A stretch of DNA of 64,000 nucleotides from NCBI GenBank assembly GCA_950295325.1, contig OX485807.1, positions 46,116,796 through 46,180,795 on the forward strand, read 5' to 3'. This DNA comes from Polytrichum commune. Taxonomy: Eukaryota; Streptophyta; Polytrichopsida; Polytrichales; Polytrichaceae. The notes below the pieces were generated by a model, which worked only from the letters and a program-made list of their open reading frames with translations, was not told the DNA's origin and did not search any database. Below are positions 10,676 through 24,199 of the stretch, in pieces (the first letter of the stretch is position 1; each line of letters begins with the position of its first letter). The position numbers and the translations under genes are program-made.

Positions 10676-13030
10676 TATCCGTCGTGTACCTAGTTCGTCC
10701 CTGGTATTCGGTACTACATTCCATCCAGCACAAAGTTCTCAATTTCCATGTTGGAGCACAAAAGTCACTCCGCCCAAGGGGTTGCAAGAGTCTGTCAAAC
10801 CATTTGAAGTAACTGGAAAACCCCACCTAATGCAGTTCTAACTGATGAGCCAGCCAATCACCATCGTCAAAAACGTGACCGGTGCAATTATACCAACATC
10901 CACTCGCCGCTTTTTATAAATCAACGATCTTCACCTTTTTGTTAAAGTATCCTCCTTAGCTGTGCCTACAACGGTACGTGACATGATTGTTTGTTGGCTA
11001 TGAGTAGTGCAGTTCAGCATCATAAGTTACTCGAGACTTGAGATTAAAAATTTAAACAATGCAAGGCCTGTTCAAGAGGACTTTCCAATGCAAAAGAGTT
11101 GTTCTCACAATGTCAGACAACAATGTAACCAAGAAACTTGGACTTCATGAGCTCAAAGGACGGAAGAGGAAGAATTACCCAAGAATCCTTGTTTCTCTTC
11201 ACACTTCAAGCGTTTGAAGGCATGATGATGGGTCCCTCCAAGCTGATCATTGGCCATCAATGTCACACACACACATACCTCCTCCTCTTCTTCCTCACAG
11301 CTCAATTCCTCTGCAGACTTACTAATCTCTGTTGTCGATTCTCAAGTGTTTGCCAAGACCATTGCTATTACCCACTTTTTGGGTAGAGGCTTGGAGACCC
11401 TGATATTTTGGGGCATTCAAGCTCCCACAAAGCTCTTCTTCAAACTTCAATCCTCATCAACTAAAGAACACTCCAGACCTTCGTATTGCATCCACTTCAA
11501 TACCCTTCACAAACCGAATTCCCACTCAATTGTGTGAAGATTTACTCAGCTCATCCACCCTCCACCAACAAAAGCAAGACTCAAAAGGTACTGTTATCTA
11601 TGTTCCACTCACAACAACAAGAAATGAAGGCAACTTAAGCCCAAAGGTATGATCTCTAAGTAAGGTTATTCAAAAATAATTATTCCTGAAGCAATAACGT
11701 GAATAAAACATCATAAGACCTTTCACCCCAAGCAGCGCCCAACAACAAATTCGACGTATAAAAGGAAAGTAGTAGGATATATCTCTCAAGAGTCATCGGA
11801 AAGAAATTGAAGAATCATCTACATACTCACACATCCCCAACAAGCACAATGCATAAGTATCATTCTCTGGAGAAGAGGCACAAGTTTTGATGACTCATTT
11901 GGCCTACGGAAGACAACATGGGGACAAATTGGGTATGTCATGCGAAATAGCTTGGCTGCAAGATCAGCTCCCACTGGAACTGGTATCAAGGTTTGTACGT
12001 TGCTACTCACACCGTGCTGCAACACATGGAAATCTCCAAATTTAAGAAAGAAAAACATATTGAGCACTTTAAATCTCAGAAACCATCATATGATCATTAG
12101 TTTGCCCTGCTTATTGATCTCAAAACAGTCACGAGTCTAGCCTAGAATAACTATCAATAAGCCAGATTTTGTCAAGGACCGATACTCCAAGACAAGAATA
12201 GAAATCTCTGAACTTCATAAACAAATAATCTAATTTGTAACATTACACTGAACAAATACAGAATTCAATAAATCATAAGTCAATCTTGGAAAACATTAAT
12301 ATCTCATGCTGACTTACCAGGGTTTGAAACATATTCTCCTTTCATAACTGAAAAAATGAAAGGTGATATATTTCATATATGAAATTTGTCATTGCTACAT
12401 AAAAATCCATCAACATCTTTCTGAACTGCAATTTCCGTTCGGGTAATTCTCATCTATATCCTCAAAAACCAAGTCACTCATATCAAATGTATCAAGAAAC
12501 TTTTTCAAGCCAACTATTTTGACTTTGTTAATTTGCTCCGTCATGGTTTGTACTACAAAGGTTACCTACTGCCCAATAACAACAACCCTCGCAATTGTTA
12601 ATCCAACTACAATATTTTTGTATACTAGCAAAAAAATAAAAAATCTAAATAGCATACAATTTTTTTGGCAAAAGATCTTGCACCCCCACTTACAAATTTT
12701 GATCTTAAAGTGGAAAAATTTTGGGAGGCTCTTTGTTGTTGCTCATTGCATGTTAAATTATAAAGATGTTCTTTGACTTCTCTTACAAGATGAGTCAAAC
12801 TTGTGGCTATATTGTTCTCAAGTCTTTTACCAACGCAAAAATATTCATCTAATACTACAAAATATTTTTTAATAAATGTATAATATGAATTAATACTATG
12901 CCAAATTCTAGTTTTAGTTTCTTACATAATATACTCTTCAGCTTCCTCAACTTGCACACTTTATGTCTGAGCCTGCACTTATGGACATCTAAATCATCCT
13001 ACTATCTTAGCAATTGCTTTCTCATTTTTT
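10675..13030. other. Intergenic DNA, no supported gene
   Basis: Several 66-95 codon open frames occur on both strands (for example 11138, 11250 and 11819-12067 on the - strand). None carries a known motif or joins by splice signals to another. A non-coding transcript or an old gene remnant cannot be excluded for 10.7-12.2 kb, which is less AT-rich than the DNA to its right. Confidence 0.35.
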
Positions 13031-14960
13031 TCATAATGCATGAGCAAGCCAATTTTTTAAAAGAATATTTCCTTTAATATGCATGTCTCTCAAATAGTGG
13101 TGTACAAGTGTCTTCACGCGCGAATTAAGTGCTTTAGAGCTCTCACCAGCTAGAAATCCAGAAGTATCAATGTCAAATTTGTTCCTCCCGTAAGATTTTT
13201 GAGTTGGTTTTTGATATAAAGTGGTCACTTGCATTTTTGCTACTTCTTCGTTATCTATACCAACAAACCTATGAACGTAACCCGATGAAGTCTCAGTCCA
13301 CATAGTGTTTAGGTGGAGCACTAGGCCCACTTTGCACATCGAGAACACCATCCCTTGAATTTTGTTCAAGTGTATCACTTGGAGTGATAACATTACTACT
13401 AACCATCAAAAACGTTCTTGGTTGTCTTGGCATATAGCATACATTTGTCAATGATGTGTTAGCATTTATGGTACGGAGCGGTGGCCTTGACAATGTTCCA
13501 TCATAGGATCAAAACAATAACACCCTTATCAAAAAAAATTGAAGTTTTTCTTTTGTTGCCTCATGTTGTGGAATGAAAAACATATTAGCAAACTTACTTC
13601 AAATATATATACCTAATAAATTTTGAAGCATGTTATTAAAAATATAATTCCTTCAATTTCCACAAAAAAAATCACCCAACTACAATTTCACATATACAAA
13701 TATTAAAACATTCATGAATCCAATGGTTCAACATGTTGAAGGCGTGGACTATAAGTTCTTCGAGGCAAGGTAGTTTGTAGATTTAACGCAGTTTGGGCAA
13801 CGCCATCTCATTTCATATAAATAAAATAATAATCATGTAACAATGATGTTCGTTAGAAAATGAATATATTAGGTTGACAACGAATAATATCTTTATGTTT
13901 AATAATTAACTTAAAGCATCATTTTTATGTCTTTAAGGACCACACCTGCAGAAATTTTATATAAATCATTAGAAAGTATGAGATTGAATTTGAAACTACA
14001 TACATATGCTATGTTGAAATATAATATTTAAGAAAAAAATTATCAAAAAAAGTTATAAAATAAAGTATATGTAACACGCTTATTTTCAACTTCCTTCTAA
14101 ATTCTTGTTGCAAACGTATCAAATTAAGCAATTTTATCATGTAATATCTCTTTGGTTTCTTGTAAAAGCTAGCCCACTAATATGTTTTCTTCATATCTTA
14201 CCCTTAGGCTTACAAAACCTTTAAGTGTTTTCATGTATATTTCTACCAAAAACCATCCTCCGATATGGAATCGGCCCCACGAGTGCAATATCCTCAACCA
14301 AATGAACCAATAGATGCTCTTGAGTATCAAACAAAAAATTGGCATTTTCATTTGTAACAAGACCATAACCACACATGACTCTTGTATAATGTCCCAATCT
14401 CACCTTTAATGATGATTTTTTGTGAAATTCATCCAACAAGTATATAAAGTCTACAGATTGATTTTATGAATCTTGGATCAAACATACCTTAAATAACAAT
14501 AGGTATGTGGAACCAAAGCATATTATAAAAATTATAACTTCTCGATTCATTATATTTATCATTATCTTTAAAAAAATTCTAAAGATTATCCAATAACCAA
14601 AGGAGTTTTGGTTTTTTTAATACGTCTGAAATAAATCTTTTACTTAAATCATTTTTTTCTTAACTTGTAAGGGGCCCAACTATCCTCTATAGAAGTGGAT
14701 TGATTTCATAACCACAACTCTTGTTTTGTGTTGGAAAACTCTAAATCAAATTTAATTGCATTATTATTTTTGTTCTCTTATAAGATAAGCAATGAAATTT
14801 TAACACATTCTTGAATATGTGCATAAGACCAAGGCAATGAGGCATTAATAGATCATACCAATATTCAAGCTCATGAGAGCAAGACAAACGATTCATACTT
14901 GGAGGTAGTAGAGACATTAAATGTTATTTTAGCCCACCTTACAACAATTTGAGTGTTCTT
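13031..14960 (-). pseudogene. Decayed CACTA (En/Spm) transposase, TNP2 and DUF4218 remnants
   Basis: Read on the - strand, pieces of a CACTA transposase appear in the expected order but with stops and frameshifts. Around 14880-14800, HELEYWYDLLMPHCLGLMHI resembles the TNP2 segment ending in ..MHIEKNVC. Around 14760-14690, IKFDLEFSNTKQELW matches the later ..LDL....KELWP region. At 14439-14169, HLVEDIALVGPIPYRRM in one frame is followed, after a frameshift, by YMKTLKGFV; together these are the DUF4218 signature. The open frames at 13031-13493 lie where the C-terminal part would be expected but are not recognisable. No CACTA ends were identified. Clearly inactive. Confidence 0.6.
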
Positions 14961-17719
14961 CTAATCTTTAGCAATTATACATGAAGAAATAGGTCTCATT
15001 TTTATTTCACCATTGAAATAATGTGCAAGTTCTATACGAAAAAAATGGGTGATGGGCACTAAATTTTTTTTTTTTTCATAAATTGATATTCTCATTTTAT
15101 CATAATATCTACACAAGATACATTTGTTCCTTGTGTATATAGACATGTTAATAGTTGAAGAAAAAAATTAAAATTATGAATTCAACTATACTTAATTATC
15201 ATCTATTCAAAATATAAAGATGAATCGAATTGGTATTATTTATTTTTATGAAAAACTTAATTTACATAGAAAAAATGTACAACTAGTAAAATCTTAATGT
15301 ATATTTCACACACATATATAAAATAAAAAATTAAGTTTAACCATAAATCATTTACCTAAAACTACATAAAGGTTAAGATAATTATGGAACGTGGAGATCA
15401 ATATAGCCCACAATCAAAATTCACTTTCACATGCTCTATAAGTATAATATAGCATAATACATTTGGACCATAATGCTTTGACTTCATTAAACAATGGTCT
15501 CAAGTATATATTAAAATTATTCACATGTATTATAATACATGCCAATGTATAATTTATATATATAATTAATCAAAGAAATGAATAATATAAAATAATGTAC
15601 TATATTCAATTATTGCTTCAAGTAAATACACTACATATTGTATTCAATGTCACTAATTCTATGTTGGTTTTGGATATTCATACATTACCAAAATTGAAGA
15701 TTTGTTTCTCTAGAGTGTATATTTTTCTAATCAAGTGGGAGTATGGGAGAGGTAATATGACGTTAACCCTTAAAAGACGTGGGGTCTCAATATATGGCCA
15801 TATACATAATTTATACAAGCTTGATCAAGTTTAAAAAATCACATTATATATATTTATGTGCTTGAAATATTGTTATGTACATTGTCATATATTGAGGAGA
15901 AAATAAAAATATGCTCATACTAAACATTGATGATCAAATACAATGTATCTTTTTGCATCCAAAGGCACCCAAACTATATGTTTGAACTTATGTCTTTAGT
16001 AACATCAAAGTGTTTAACTTATTCAAATAATGCATTTGAAGAATGAGTTGATTCCAAATAAAGTCACCTTTGACATGATTAAATAATACTTAAAGTATGT
16101 GGCTCAAATATGCTATTTTTTGCTTGGAGAGGCCCAATTTGGGCTTCTTAGATGCTTAGGGGGTTAATCATGAGTACCGTAACGGCCTAGTGCATGCACT
16201 CAAAAATGTGAGTGAAGGAAATATTGGAAACCCTAGTAGCTAAGGGAGTGTCACATTAGTAGCGTGTTTATGAAGGGAAAGAGGCAAACAAGTGCACCTC
16301 TCATTCATCCAACATGAAAGCCCTAAAAGAATAAATGGGGAGAACCAACAGCTAGTTACATATAAACCGGTTGAGTTTGAGAAATGATTGATTGAAGTTC
16401 AAGACTTTAGGATAATTACTAAACATTTGTGAAGAATCTATGGAATATCCCTCAAATTAGTATAGAAAACTTGAAAGATCACAACATGTAACTAGTTGGA
16501 CTTGAAAACGCCATGATTTTAACTGATTATGCCCAAAAATCTCCCGGACACTGCCTTGAAATAATATTCAACCTAACATTTGTTATTTTTGGTTGGTTTG
16601 ACTCTAGAACTAGCTCCAAAAACCTCAAATTAGTCTAGTCCAAGTCATTAGATGTGAATCAATCACCAATCTATCGGGGGGGTCAAGTCTTTATGTTGGA
16701 TGGATGAGAAGTGCACCCGCATGCAAGAATACCCTCTCTCATATATGGAGGAGGAATAAGTTTTTACTGGTTCATGACATGTGACCTATCATTTAAATCT
16801 ACTAACATGGTGAAATTTGTTGCTTCAAAGGCACCTAGAGAATGAGGACATGCCTTGCTAACCAATATTTTGAGTTAGGGCATGTTTACGCGAAAGTCAT
16901 TAGGTCATGGCTCTTGGGATTCCTTGGATTTTTGTTGATTGAGAGTGTCATGGGAATAGCTCGAATTGTTTGCATGATCAAAAACTTTGTCAGTCGTGTA
17001 CCCAACACAACAACATCATCTATAATAAACTTGTGTGTGTGTGTTTAGTTTTTATACATATTTATCCATGCTACACATATCATACAATCAAAACCCAACA
17101 AACGATATCAATTAATAACTAAGTATTTTGGAGCTTAAACTAGGCTACATGGTCATTTATATCCTCTAGCATCTTGAGGGCAATTCACCCGCTTCCCAAT
17201 TTTGTTTAAATGAGAATAAAAAAATTAGTTTTTGGTAAACTGGTGGAAATTTTGGTTAAAATGTTTACATTGAACATCCATTTTAGGATGAAGAAGACCT
17301 AATAATTTCCATGTCTTCTTAGATTGACTAAAAACTATGACTTCTTTCTTTCAAATGTCATGATGCCTAGAAGCATTGTTATTGAACTCTATTGCAGATC
17401 CAATTTGTTTCCAATGTATTTTGATGCCATATTATGTATACATTTTAGAGATATTTTAATGCATCCGTTCAATATTAACTTCATGTTAAAAATGAGCTTT
17501 CTTATTCTAATATCGATGTTTCATCAAGTCAAAATATACTTTAACAACATCATGTTAACAACCATCGAGTTACACAAAGTATCAATATTGTTTCAATCTT
17601 CAAACCAACATCATTTCCATATGTATCTAGAAAACATTGGACTTAAATTATTCCAAATGGACCCCAACGTTAAGATGTGACTATGGGTCCTACCTTGGCC
17701 CATTGGTCTTAGTGATAGA
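14961..17719. other. Very AT-rich DNA, nothing recognised
   Basis: The right part may include more of the CACTA remnant. A 118-codon + frame at 17324-17680 is AT-driven and has no motif I recognise. No RNA gene seen. Confidence 0.4.
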
Positions 17720-18880
17720 AAACAGTGACACAAAAGTAGAGATCTTGGAGTGTGTGATGATTTGGATAACATGTTCGCACAACCTATTGGATAATGCCAT
17801 ATGAGTTTCGCCACTCGTTGCCTACATTAACATAGTTGGAAATTGACATCGTTTGCAAGCCCACCTACCACAAGATAGGTAATACATCATGAATTGCCTT
17901 GGGTCATCATGAAGAAAACTCATGATCATGTCCAATGCACCCATATAATTTTTAGTTATTTATTATTTATTTTCTCTTTCATTCTTTTGGATTCCAAGAT
18001 ACTATGACACTCCACACATGAACGATATGCTTCGTATCCATCAAACTCATTCAACCCTAATAAACTCCACGAAGACGATGTAATAAATGACACACAAAGT
18101 TTAGGTCTCAAAGTTTGTGATCATTTGAAACCCTTGTCCCACAACCAATTTTGTCAGTGGTTTGTTGACTTATAACATGCATACACATAGTTGTAAATTG
18201 GTTTTGCCTACTGAAAAGATGGGTATTTCACCCTAAACCATATGCATAATGATATGAAAAAAACAATGTTAATCTTCAAAGCACAATGCATACGTGTGTA
18301 TCTATCTCTCTATCTCTCTATCTATATGATACCTTCTTTTATTTCTTTTTCCTTTCCTTCCTTCTCGATCCAAGGTACTCTGACAATTCGCACGTCAACA
18401 ATATGCTTTACACCCATTAAACCCATTTGACCCTAATAAACTCCATGAAGGCAATGCAAATAATGGCACACATGTAAAAGTCTAGAAATGTGTGATTATT
18501 TGAACACCCTTGTTGCCTAACCAATTATGCAAATAAGTTTTTTCAACTTATAACATACAAACTCATAAGTGTAAACTGATCCCCCTTGCAAACCCAACTA
18601 CCAAAAAAACCAACATTACACCTTAAATATAAGGAATTGTCAAATCGACCATGTATTTTGTTACAACGACCATAGAGACATGTCGCGCGGTCACATGACG
18701 TGTCGAAATTATACGTTTTATCACCAAGGCATCAACTCTACTTCCTCTTTCTTTATATGTTCAAATTATGACAAGTCATGTAACTGCACGATGCGTCTAT
18801 GTAGTTGTTTTAATTAGTGCGTGGCCAATGTAACAATCCCCTTAAAAATATACATCATGAAGATGTAATTTTTCTTTTCT
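17720..18880 (+). repeat. Three decayed tandem copies of the ZFWD1 promoter/leader
   Basis: Blocks at about 17720-17880 (partial), 17960-18230 and 18335-18620 resemble the sequence just upstream of ZFWD1 (18890-19130). Shared landmarks are GATTCCAAGATACT.., ..CGCACGTC(G/A)AC(G/A)ATATGCTT, CCCTAATAAACTCCA, AATGACACACA and GTGTGATNATTTGAAC. Copies lose similarity with distance from the gene. No copy contains coding exon 1. Confidence 0.65.
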
Positions 18881-18889
18881 TTTCTTTCC

Positions 18890-19188
18890 TCTTCATCTCC
18901 TTTAGTTTTCCTTGCTTTTGCTTCCTCCGGATTCCAAGATACTCCGACACTTCGCACGTCGACGATATGCTTCGCACCCACCAAAAACCCATGCGACCCT
19001 AACTCAATAAACTCCACGCAGGTGATGCTCGAGAGAATGACACACATGCTTACATATTTAGGTTTTCGGACTCGAAGCGTGTGAGCGATGGTTTGAACAG
19101 GGAGCAGCTCATTTGCACAGCCACTTTTCTTCTACCTACTCACAGATGGTGTTGTGACAACTTGTGAGCTCCTCACCCGCGGAGTCGG
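18890..19188 (+). promoter_or_regulatory. Promoter and 5' leader of ZFWD1
   Basis: This intact block precedes the ATG at 19189 and is the least decayed member of the upstream array. It shares no evident similarity with the corresponding region of ZFWD2, so the duplicated block starts near the ATG. No TATA box was identified with confidence. Confidence 0.4.
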
Positions 19189-22100
19189 ATGGCAGGCATG
19201 GAGGTTGACAATGGGTCGTCGGCGAGGGTGGGCAACAAGCGCAACTTCAATCGCTCTGCCAACAATACGGGAGGCGGGGCGGGAGGGAGAAATCACACGC
19301 AGCAAGTGTGCCGGTACTGGCAAGAAGGGAGGTGTTTGAAAGGCGATGATTGTCAATGGGTGCATCCTGGGAATGTGGGAACCACCGGGCGAGGCAGTTC
19401 GGGGGGTGGCAATGGGAAGAGAGCGAACAACGTGGTGGACAATCGCGACAGCTGGGACAGAGATATTAGGGATAACAGAGATTATCATTCCGGCGGAGGA
19501 GGAGGGTTCTCAACTGGGAGCAATCAAGGGCGATCGAGGAACGTGTCTGCGAGGTGGGGTAGGGGTCGGGGTTCCAGTAGAGGTGGGCAGAGAGAGACCA
19601 GGGCTCCGGAGGGAGGAGCTGGAGTGCACAAGCCGGCCAAGCAGAAACCTTGCAGTTATTGGTTGAAGGGTAACTGCACCAGGGGTGATGCTTGCAACTT
19701 TTTGCACGCTCACACAACAGCCCCAGATGTGGAGATGACAACCCAGCTCATTGGGCATGACAAGGTGGGGTTTCCAGCTCTATGACAAGGTGCAGTTGAA
19801 TTTGAGTAGACGTGTTTTTTTGTTGCTTGCATGGACCGGGTTTTTGGCAGAACTGATGGGTGTAGCACGTAGCATGTTTCACTTGGCATGAGCAGGGCTC
19901 CCACGCATTGAGCTTGTGATGATTAGAGGAGATGACATATATATGTCTGCCGTGATGGTTACGCATATGAGAGATCTGGATTTGGGGCGACTGGATTTGT
20001 GCCTGGTTACAGGGGACTTATTTGATTGGTGAATGTTCTTTATCTTGCTCTACATGCTACATTGTGTAGTTGGTCTGAATTGGAAAATGGAATGTGGTCA
20101 TTGGAGACTGTGTATGTGGTCTGTTACCTCCTTGGTCCGCAAAACTGTCGGTAGTTTCCCTTTCTACCTCTGTGCTCAATGTCACGTCTGTAGTCTTTTG
20201 GGTATAGAGTCATTTCTTAGATGAGAAGTTTTGAGAACTGAGACACAGCTCCAGTCTGGAGCTTTTGCGTTGTTCTAAGGAAGTATTTGATCCAAGGTTC
20301 TACAGAAGTCACTTGTGTTTCTTGAACCAAGATGATGTTATTGTGTTGGACACACGGCTGACGAAGTTTTGGCCATGCAGGCAATTCGAACTATTCTGAT
20401 GCCAGAGGGCCTCTCCCAGCTTTACACAGGCAGTCAAGATGAAACAGTGCGAGTGTGGGACTGTTCAACTGGCCAGGCAAGATTACAGCTGAAATAAATG
20501 CTCATAGTTTCAGTCACTTTGGGGTCTGTGCATAGACTAACATCAAGTCAGAAAGCAAGGGATTGGACAGTCATATGTATTGTTTACATGTGACTAATAT
20601 TTAGGGTTTGTACATGCAGTGTGTAAATGTGGTCCCCATGGGTGGAGATGTGGGTGCTATGCTGGGTGCGCCTGGGTGGCTTTTTGTAGGACTACCCAAT
20701 GAGGTTCAGGTGAGTTTTGGCAGCATCAAGGATCGTTAAGAGAATACTGTAGCCATCAAGGATGATTTTGATGAATCTAGACATTCAGCAGATATGTTCA
20801 TATTGTAATCAAGCTATAAGTTCCTGGATTTCATCACATTGTTACACTTTCTTCCACGTTTCCTGATAGAATGTGAGGCATGGATGTTCATCGTCTGTTG
20901 CAAATTTTTACTTTTTCCCTCTATTTTCTCCTGGTAAAAATGGAGGCCATTTTAAAACTAGGCAATTATGAAATTGATCACGAACATATGTGTTGTCATT
21001 TAGGCTTGGAACATGGGAACTTCAGCTCAACAAAGCTTAAGTGGCCCCAAAGGCCAAGTGCATGCCCTTGCCATCAGCAATGAAGAGGGACTACTTTTTG
21101 CTGGCACTCAGGTATGTTTGGTTTCTCATGGTTCCTAGTGTTTTCATGGCTTGCTCTAAACTTGTGTCACCAGAGTGACCCTTTTGGTGGAAAAATAGAA
21201 TGTGGATATCTATGAAGTGCTATGGATGTTGCTGTCTGATATTTAGTTTCAGTAGAAACATCAATCTATGATGGTCTTGTTCAAATGTCTCAGTGAGGTT
21301 GTATGTTTGATATGGACAGGATGGGAGCATATTGTTGTGGAAGTTCAATACCACTAGTAATCAGTTTGAGCCAGCTGCATCCTTTACAGGCCACACAGGC
21401 CCAGTGATCACACTGTTATTTGTAGGCAATAGGCTCTACTCAGGATCAATGGACAACACAATTCGAGTGCGTATGCCTTTTATCTCCTTTAAGATCCCTT
21501 GCTCTCTTATAGATGTGTTACTTTGTGAGAATGTAAAATATGTGATGCATTCTTTTTGTGATGTTAATCGTATCATAAAGATTCTGATCACGTATTCAGG
21601 ACATGAGCTGCATATGGATAATAGAAACTGTTCGGATACAATGGCTCATGTATTGTGAAGGAAAAAGAGAGATGCTTATGCTGTTTTCTTGGTATTAGCA
21701 GGTTTGGGAGCTTGCAACAGTCCAGTGCGTACAAATTCTAGAGGGCCACACCAATGTTGTGATGGACCTTCTCTGCTGGGAGCAATTCCTCATCTCATGC
21801 AGTTTGGATGGAACCATTAAGGTGAGATACACGTTCACATTCTTGTGGTTTTTCCCTGAACTAATACCCTCCAACCTCCAATCTGTCAATCAGGTCATCC
21901 CAACACACCCTAAGTTTATAATCTTTAGGTTGTAATTTATGAGTTGGATCTCTTAGATGGAACTCTCATGCTGACAGAACAGCTGCAGATGTAAATAGCT
22001 ACACCCTTTTTACATGAGAGAGATATCCTGATCATGCCCTTCAAAATGGATAACTTAATCTAATATCATGGAGACTCAAATTTCGAATATCGTGGAAACC

Positions 22101-24199
22101 AGTCCATCCTGCTTGTAGATGAGCCATTATTCCAAGTGATTATGTTAGGATCTTCCCAAGGCGGGCATGAGAAACCTAGTGAGGATGACCTCCCTTAATT
22201 GAACCATACTCATTGGTTGTGCTGGGATTGCCTGCCCCAGGAGTGAGTAAAGCTCACATCCTATCAACTTATGATTGTGAATCTAGTGGGTGATTGAAAT
22301 TTTGTCCATGCCACCTCAAGAAAATGTGTTTATGGCAAATATCCATAGGGCAAGTGATCATAGAGTATTCAACTGTAACACGTTTCAATTGGTTCATTTC
22401 AAGGTGTTTTATACTAGTCTTAGTTCTTATGATAGTCTTTGTAAGTGCTTATTGGAGAGCAGACCAATCTGGAGTGACTAGGACCAAGCTCTTGGTTAAA
22501 AGGTTAAGAGATGAAGGTCATAGTGGAGCTTTGTTTCCTCTCTTGGTTTAAGTCTGAAAATAGTTCTGATTGTAATTCTGTGGTCCTGAAAAGGAGTGTA
22601 TTAGAAGCATCAATTGGGAAGGAACTTGGAATCTGTTCCTCTACAAGAACAACATGAAAGTCCAGAGTTCTTTTCAGTTGAGGACACTCTGAATTGTCTG
22701 CCTCTGGGATCGGCTGGTGGTGAAATGACATGAACATTGTATCTTGATGGCAGGTCTGGGCTGCAAATACAGCTGGCCAATTAGAAATGAGCTTCTCACA
22801 CCCTGAAGAAGAGAGTCCTGCAGATTCTCGCAATGTAAGTGTGCCAAGTCATGTTCAATAAATCTCAAAGATTTGACCTGTGTAACTTATGTAATATTTG
22901 TGATGATCTCTCTATTGCGGACTTTACCAGGTCTTTTATCTAGAATAATGGTTTAACAAGAGGTTTGTGTGCCTTTGGAGGACATTGCAGGCAGGCTTAG
23001 CAGGTGCTCTAAAGATGTGTGGCTGCCCTGATCGAGCTGGGAAGCCTGTATTACTCTGTTCCTATAATGACAATACTGTTCGCCTTTATGATTTACCCAC
23101 GTATGTTCCATCTTCCCTTCTTGAAGCACCACCTAGTTGTAGTCAGTCAGAAGTGACTAGATCAAAGCAATTGCAGTCCTAGGTATTGGATTCAAGTTAT
23201 TGCCATGCATGTACAATTGCAAAGGAGGCTACACTGTTTTGTCTAATTAGTGTGGGTTACCATTTGGAGTTATGCATTGCTATAACATTTTACTGAGAGT
23301 ATCATTCTTTACCCAAATAACAAAAGTAGTTAGTATGCACATGGAAGAATATGATACAACTTAGTTGGTAAAAACGATAATGTTGCTAAACAGGTGATAG
23401 CAACACATAAGTCCGAATAATAACCCACACTTTACACAAAACAGTGTAGCTTTTTCCTCAGGAGGAGGTAATAGATTGATATTGTATACACTCTTTGAAA
23501 CCGTGATTTGAAGCTGGAGAGGTATTAATGATAATGGCTTGATTATTAAATTCATTGATTCAATTGATCTCGCAACTTAAAAGGTTATTTATCTGAAGAT
23601 ACTAGAGTTATCCTTCTAACTCGATGAGACTTTTGGTCGGTTGCTTTGCATAAAACATCTCCCATGTTTGGTATGTTTTTGGTGCATGCTTGGAGGTAGT
23701 GTGGAGGTTTGAACAAAACAACATTATGTTTTGGTTCTTTGAGGGCCAAACTCATTTTGGCATGCCAAGAGGTGCCAATAATGAGATTTGGCCCTCAATG
23801 AACCAAAATAGGTTGCTCTTCATTCGAATCCAAACACTACCTCCAAAAAATACAGAAATAACTTATTGATTATGTGTGCAAAACAACCAATGGAAGAAGT
23901 CCTGCCAAAAAATCCCATCAAGTTAAAGGATAACTTTATTATCCTAGTCTAAATCTGTTAATCAAATAGTCTTATTAGTTCAAATTTCTGGTGCATTATC
24001 TAGATTCTTTGCTTGTAATTCATGTTGCTCACAAAGAACTGCTCTTCACAGATTCACAGAACGAGGCCAGTTGTTTTCAAGGGAGGAGGTACGAGCCCTA
24101 CAAGTGGGTCCTAGTCATCTATTATTTACAGGAGATAGTCATGGTACCGTGAAGGTTTGGCATTGGTCAGAACCACAGGTGGAGGCGGTGGTGGAATAG
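19189..24199 (+). CDS. ZFWD-type CCCH zinc-finger and WD40-repeat protein, copy 1
   Basis: Exons: 19189-19764, 20381-20476, 20620-20709, 21004-21111, 21320-21466, 21702-21821, 22754-22834, 22991-23100, 24052-24199; 491 aa. Two C-x7-C-x5-C-x3-H fingers (C41/C49/C55/H59 and C155/C163/C169/H173) flank a Gly/Arg/Asn-rich linker. Exons 2-9 encode WD40 blades (for example LYTGSQDETVRVWD, LYSGSMDNTIR/VWE, LISCSLDGTIK/VWA, LCSYNDNTVRLYDLP, FTGDSHGTVKVWHW). The family is plant-specific in this arrangement, presumed to bind RNA and partner proteins; the exact role is unknown. Introns 1-7 fall between codons and intron 8 is phase 2. Intron 2 starts with GC (CAG/GCAAGA), not GT. Intron 8 holds two MITEs. 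All junctions keep frame and agree with ZFWD2. The frame is intact, so the gene is probably functional. Confidence 0.9.
23228..23450. mobile_element. MITE in ZFWD1 intron 8 (GCTACACTGTTTTGT family)
   Basis: Inverted ends: GCTACACTGTTTTGTCTAATT on the left and its near-complement ..ACACAAAACAGTGTAGC on the right, extending about 57 bp inward. The same family occurs at 40308-40532. The matching ZFWD2 intron lacks it, so it arrived after the duplication or was lost there. Confidence 0.7.
23604..23937. mobile_element. Fold-back MITE, family C, in ZFWD1 intron 8
   Basis: Ends AGAGTTATCC.. and ..GGATAACTTT are inverted and belong to long imperfect arms (TAGTGTGGAGGTTTGAAC against GAATCCAAACACTACCTCC). 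Flanking ACT/ATT may be a worn 3-bp target duplication. The paralogous intron reads GAAGATACTATGCTAG uninterrupted, giving the empty site. The near-perfect sister copy is at 61735-62008. Confidence 0.7.

Noticed and set aside
10474-10826. Frames with poly-Asn or poly-Leu
   Set aside because: Both arise from the (AAC)n microsatellite; no other coding signal.
17324-17680. 118-codon + frame
   Set aside because: AT-driven composition, no motif, no conserved splice or start context.
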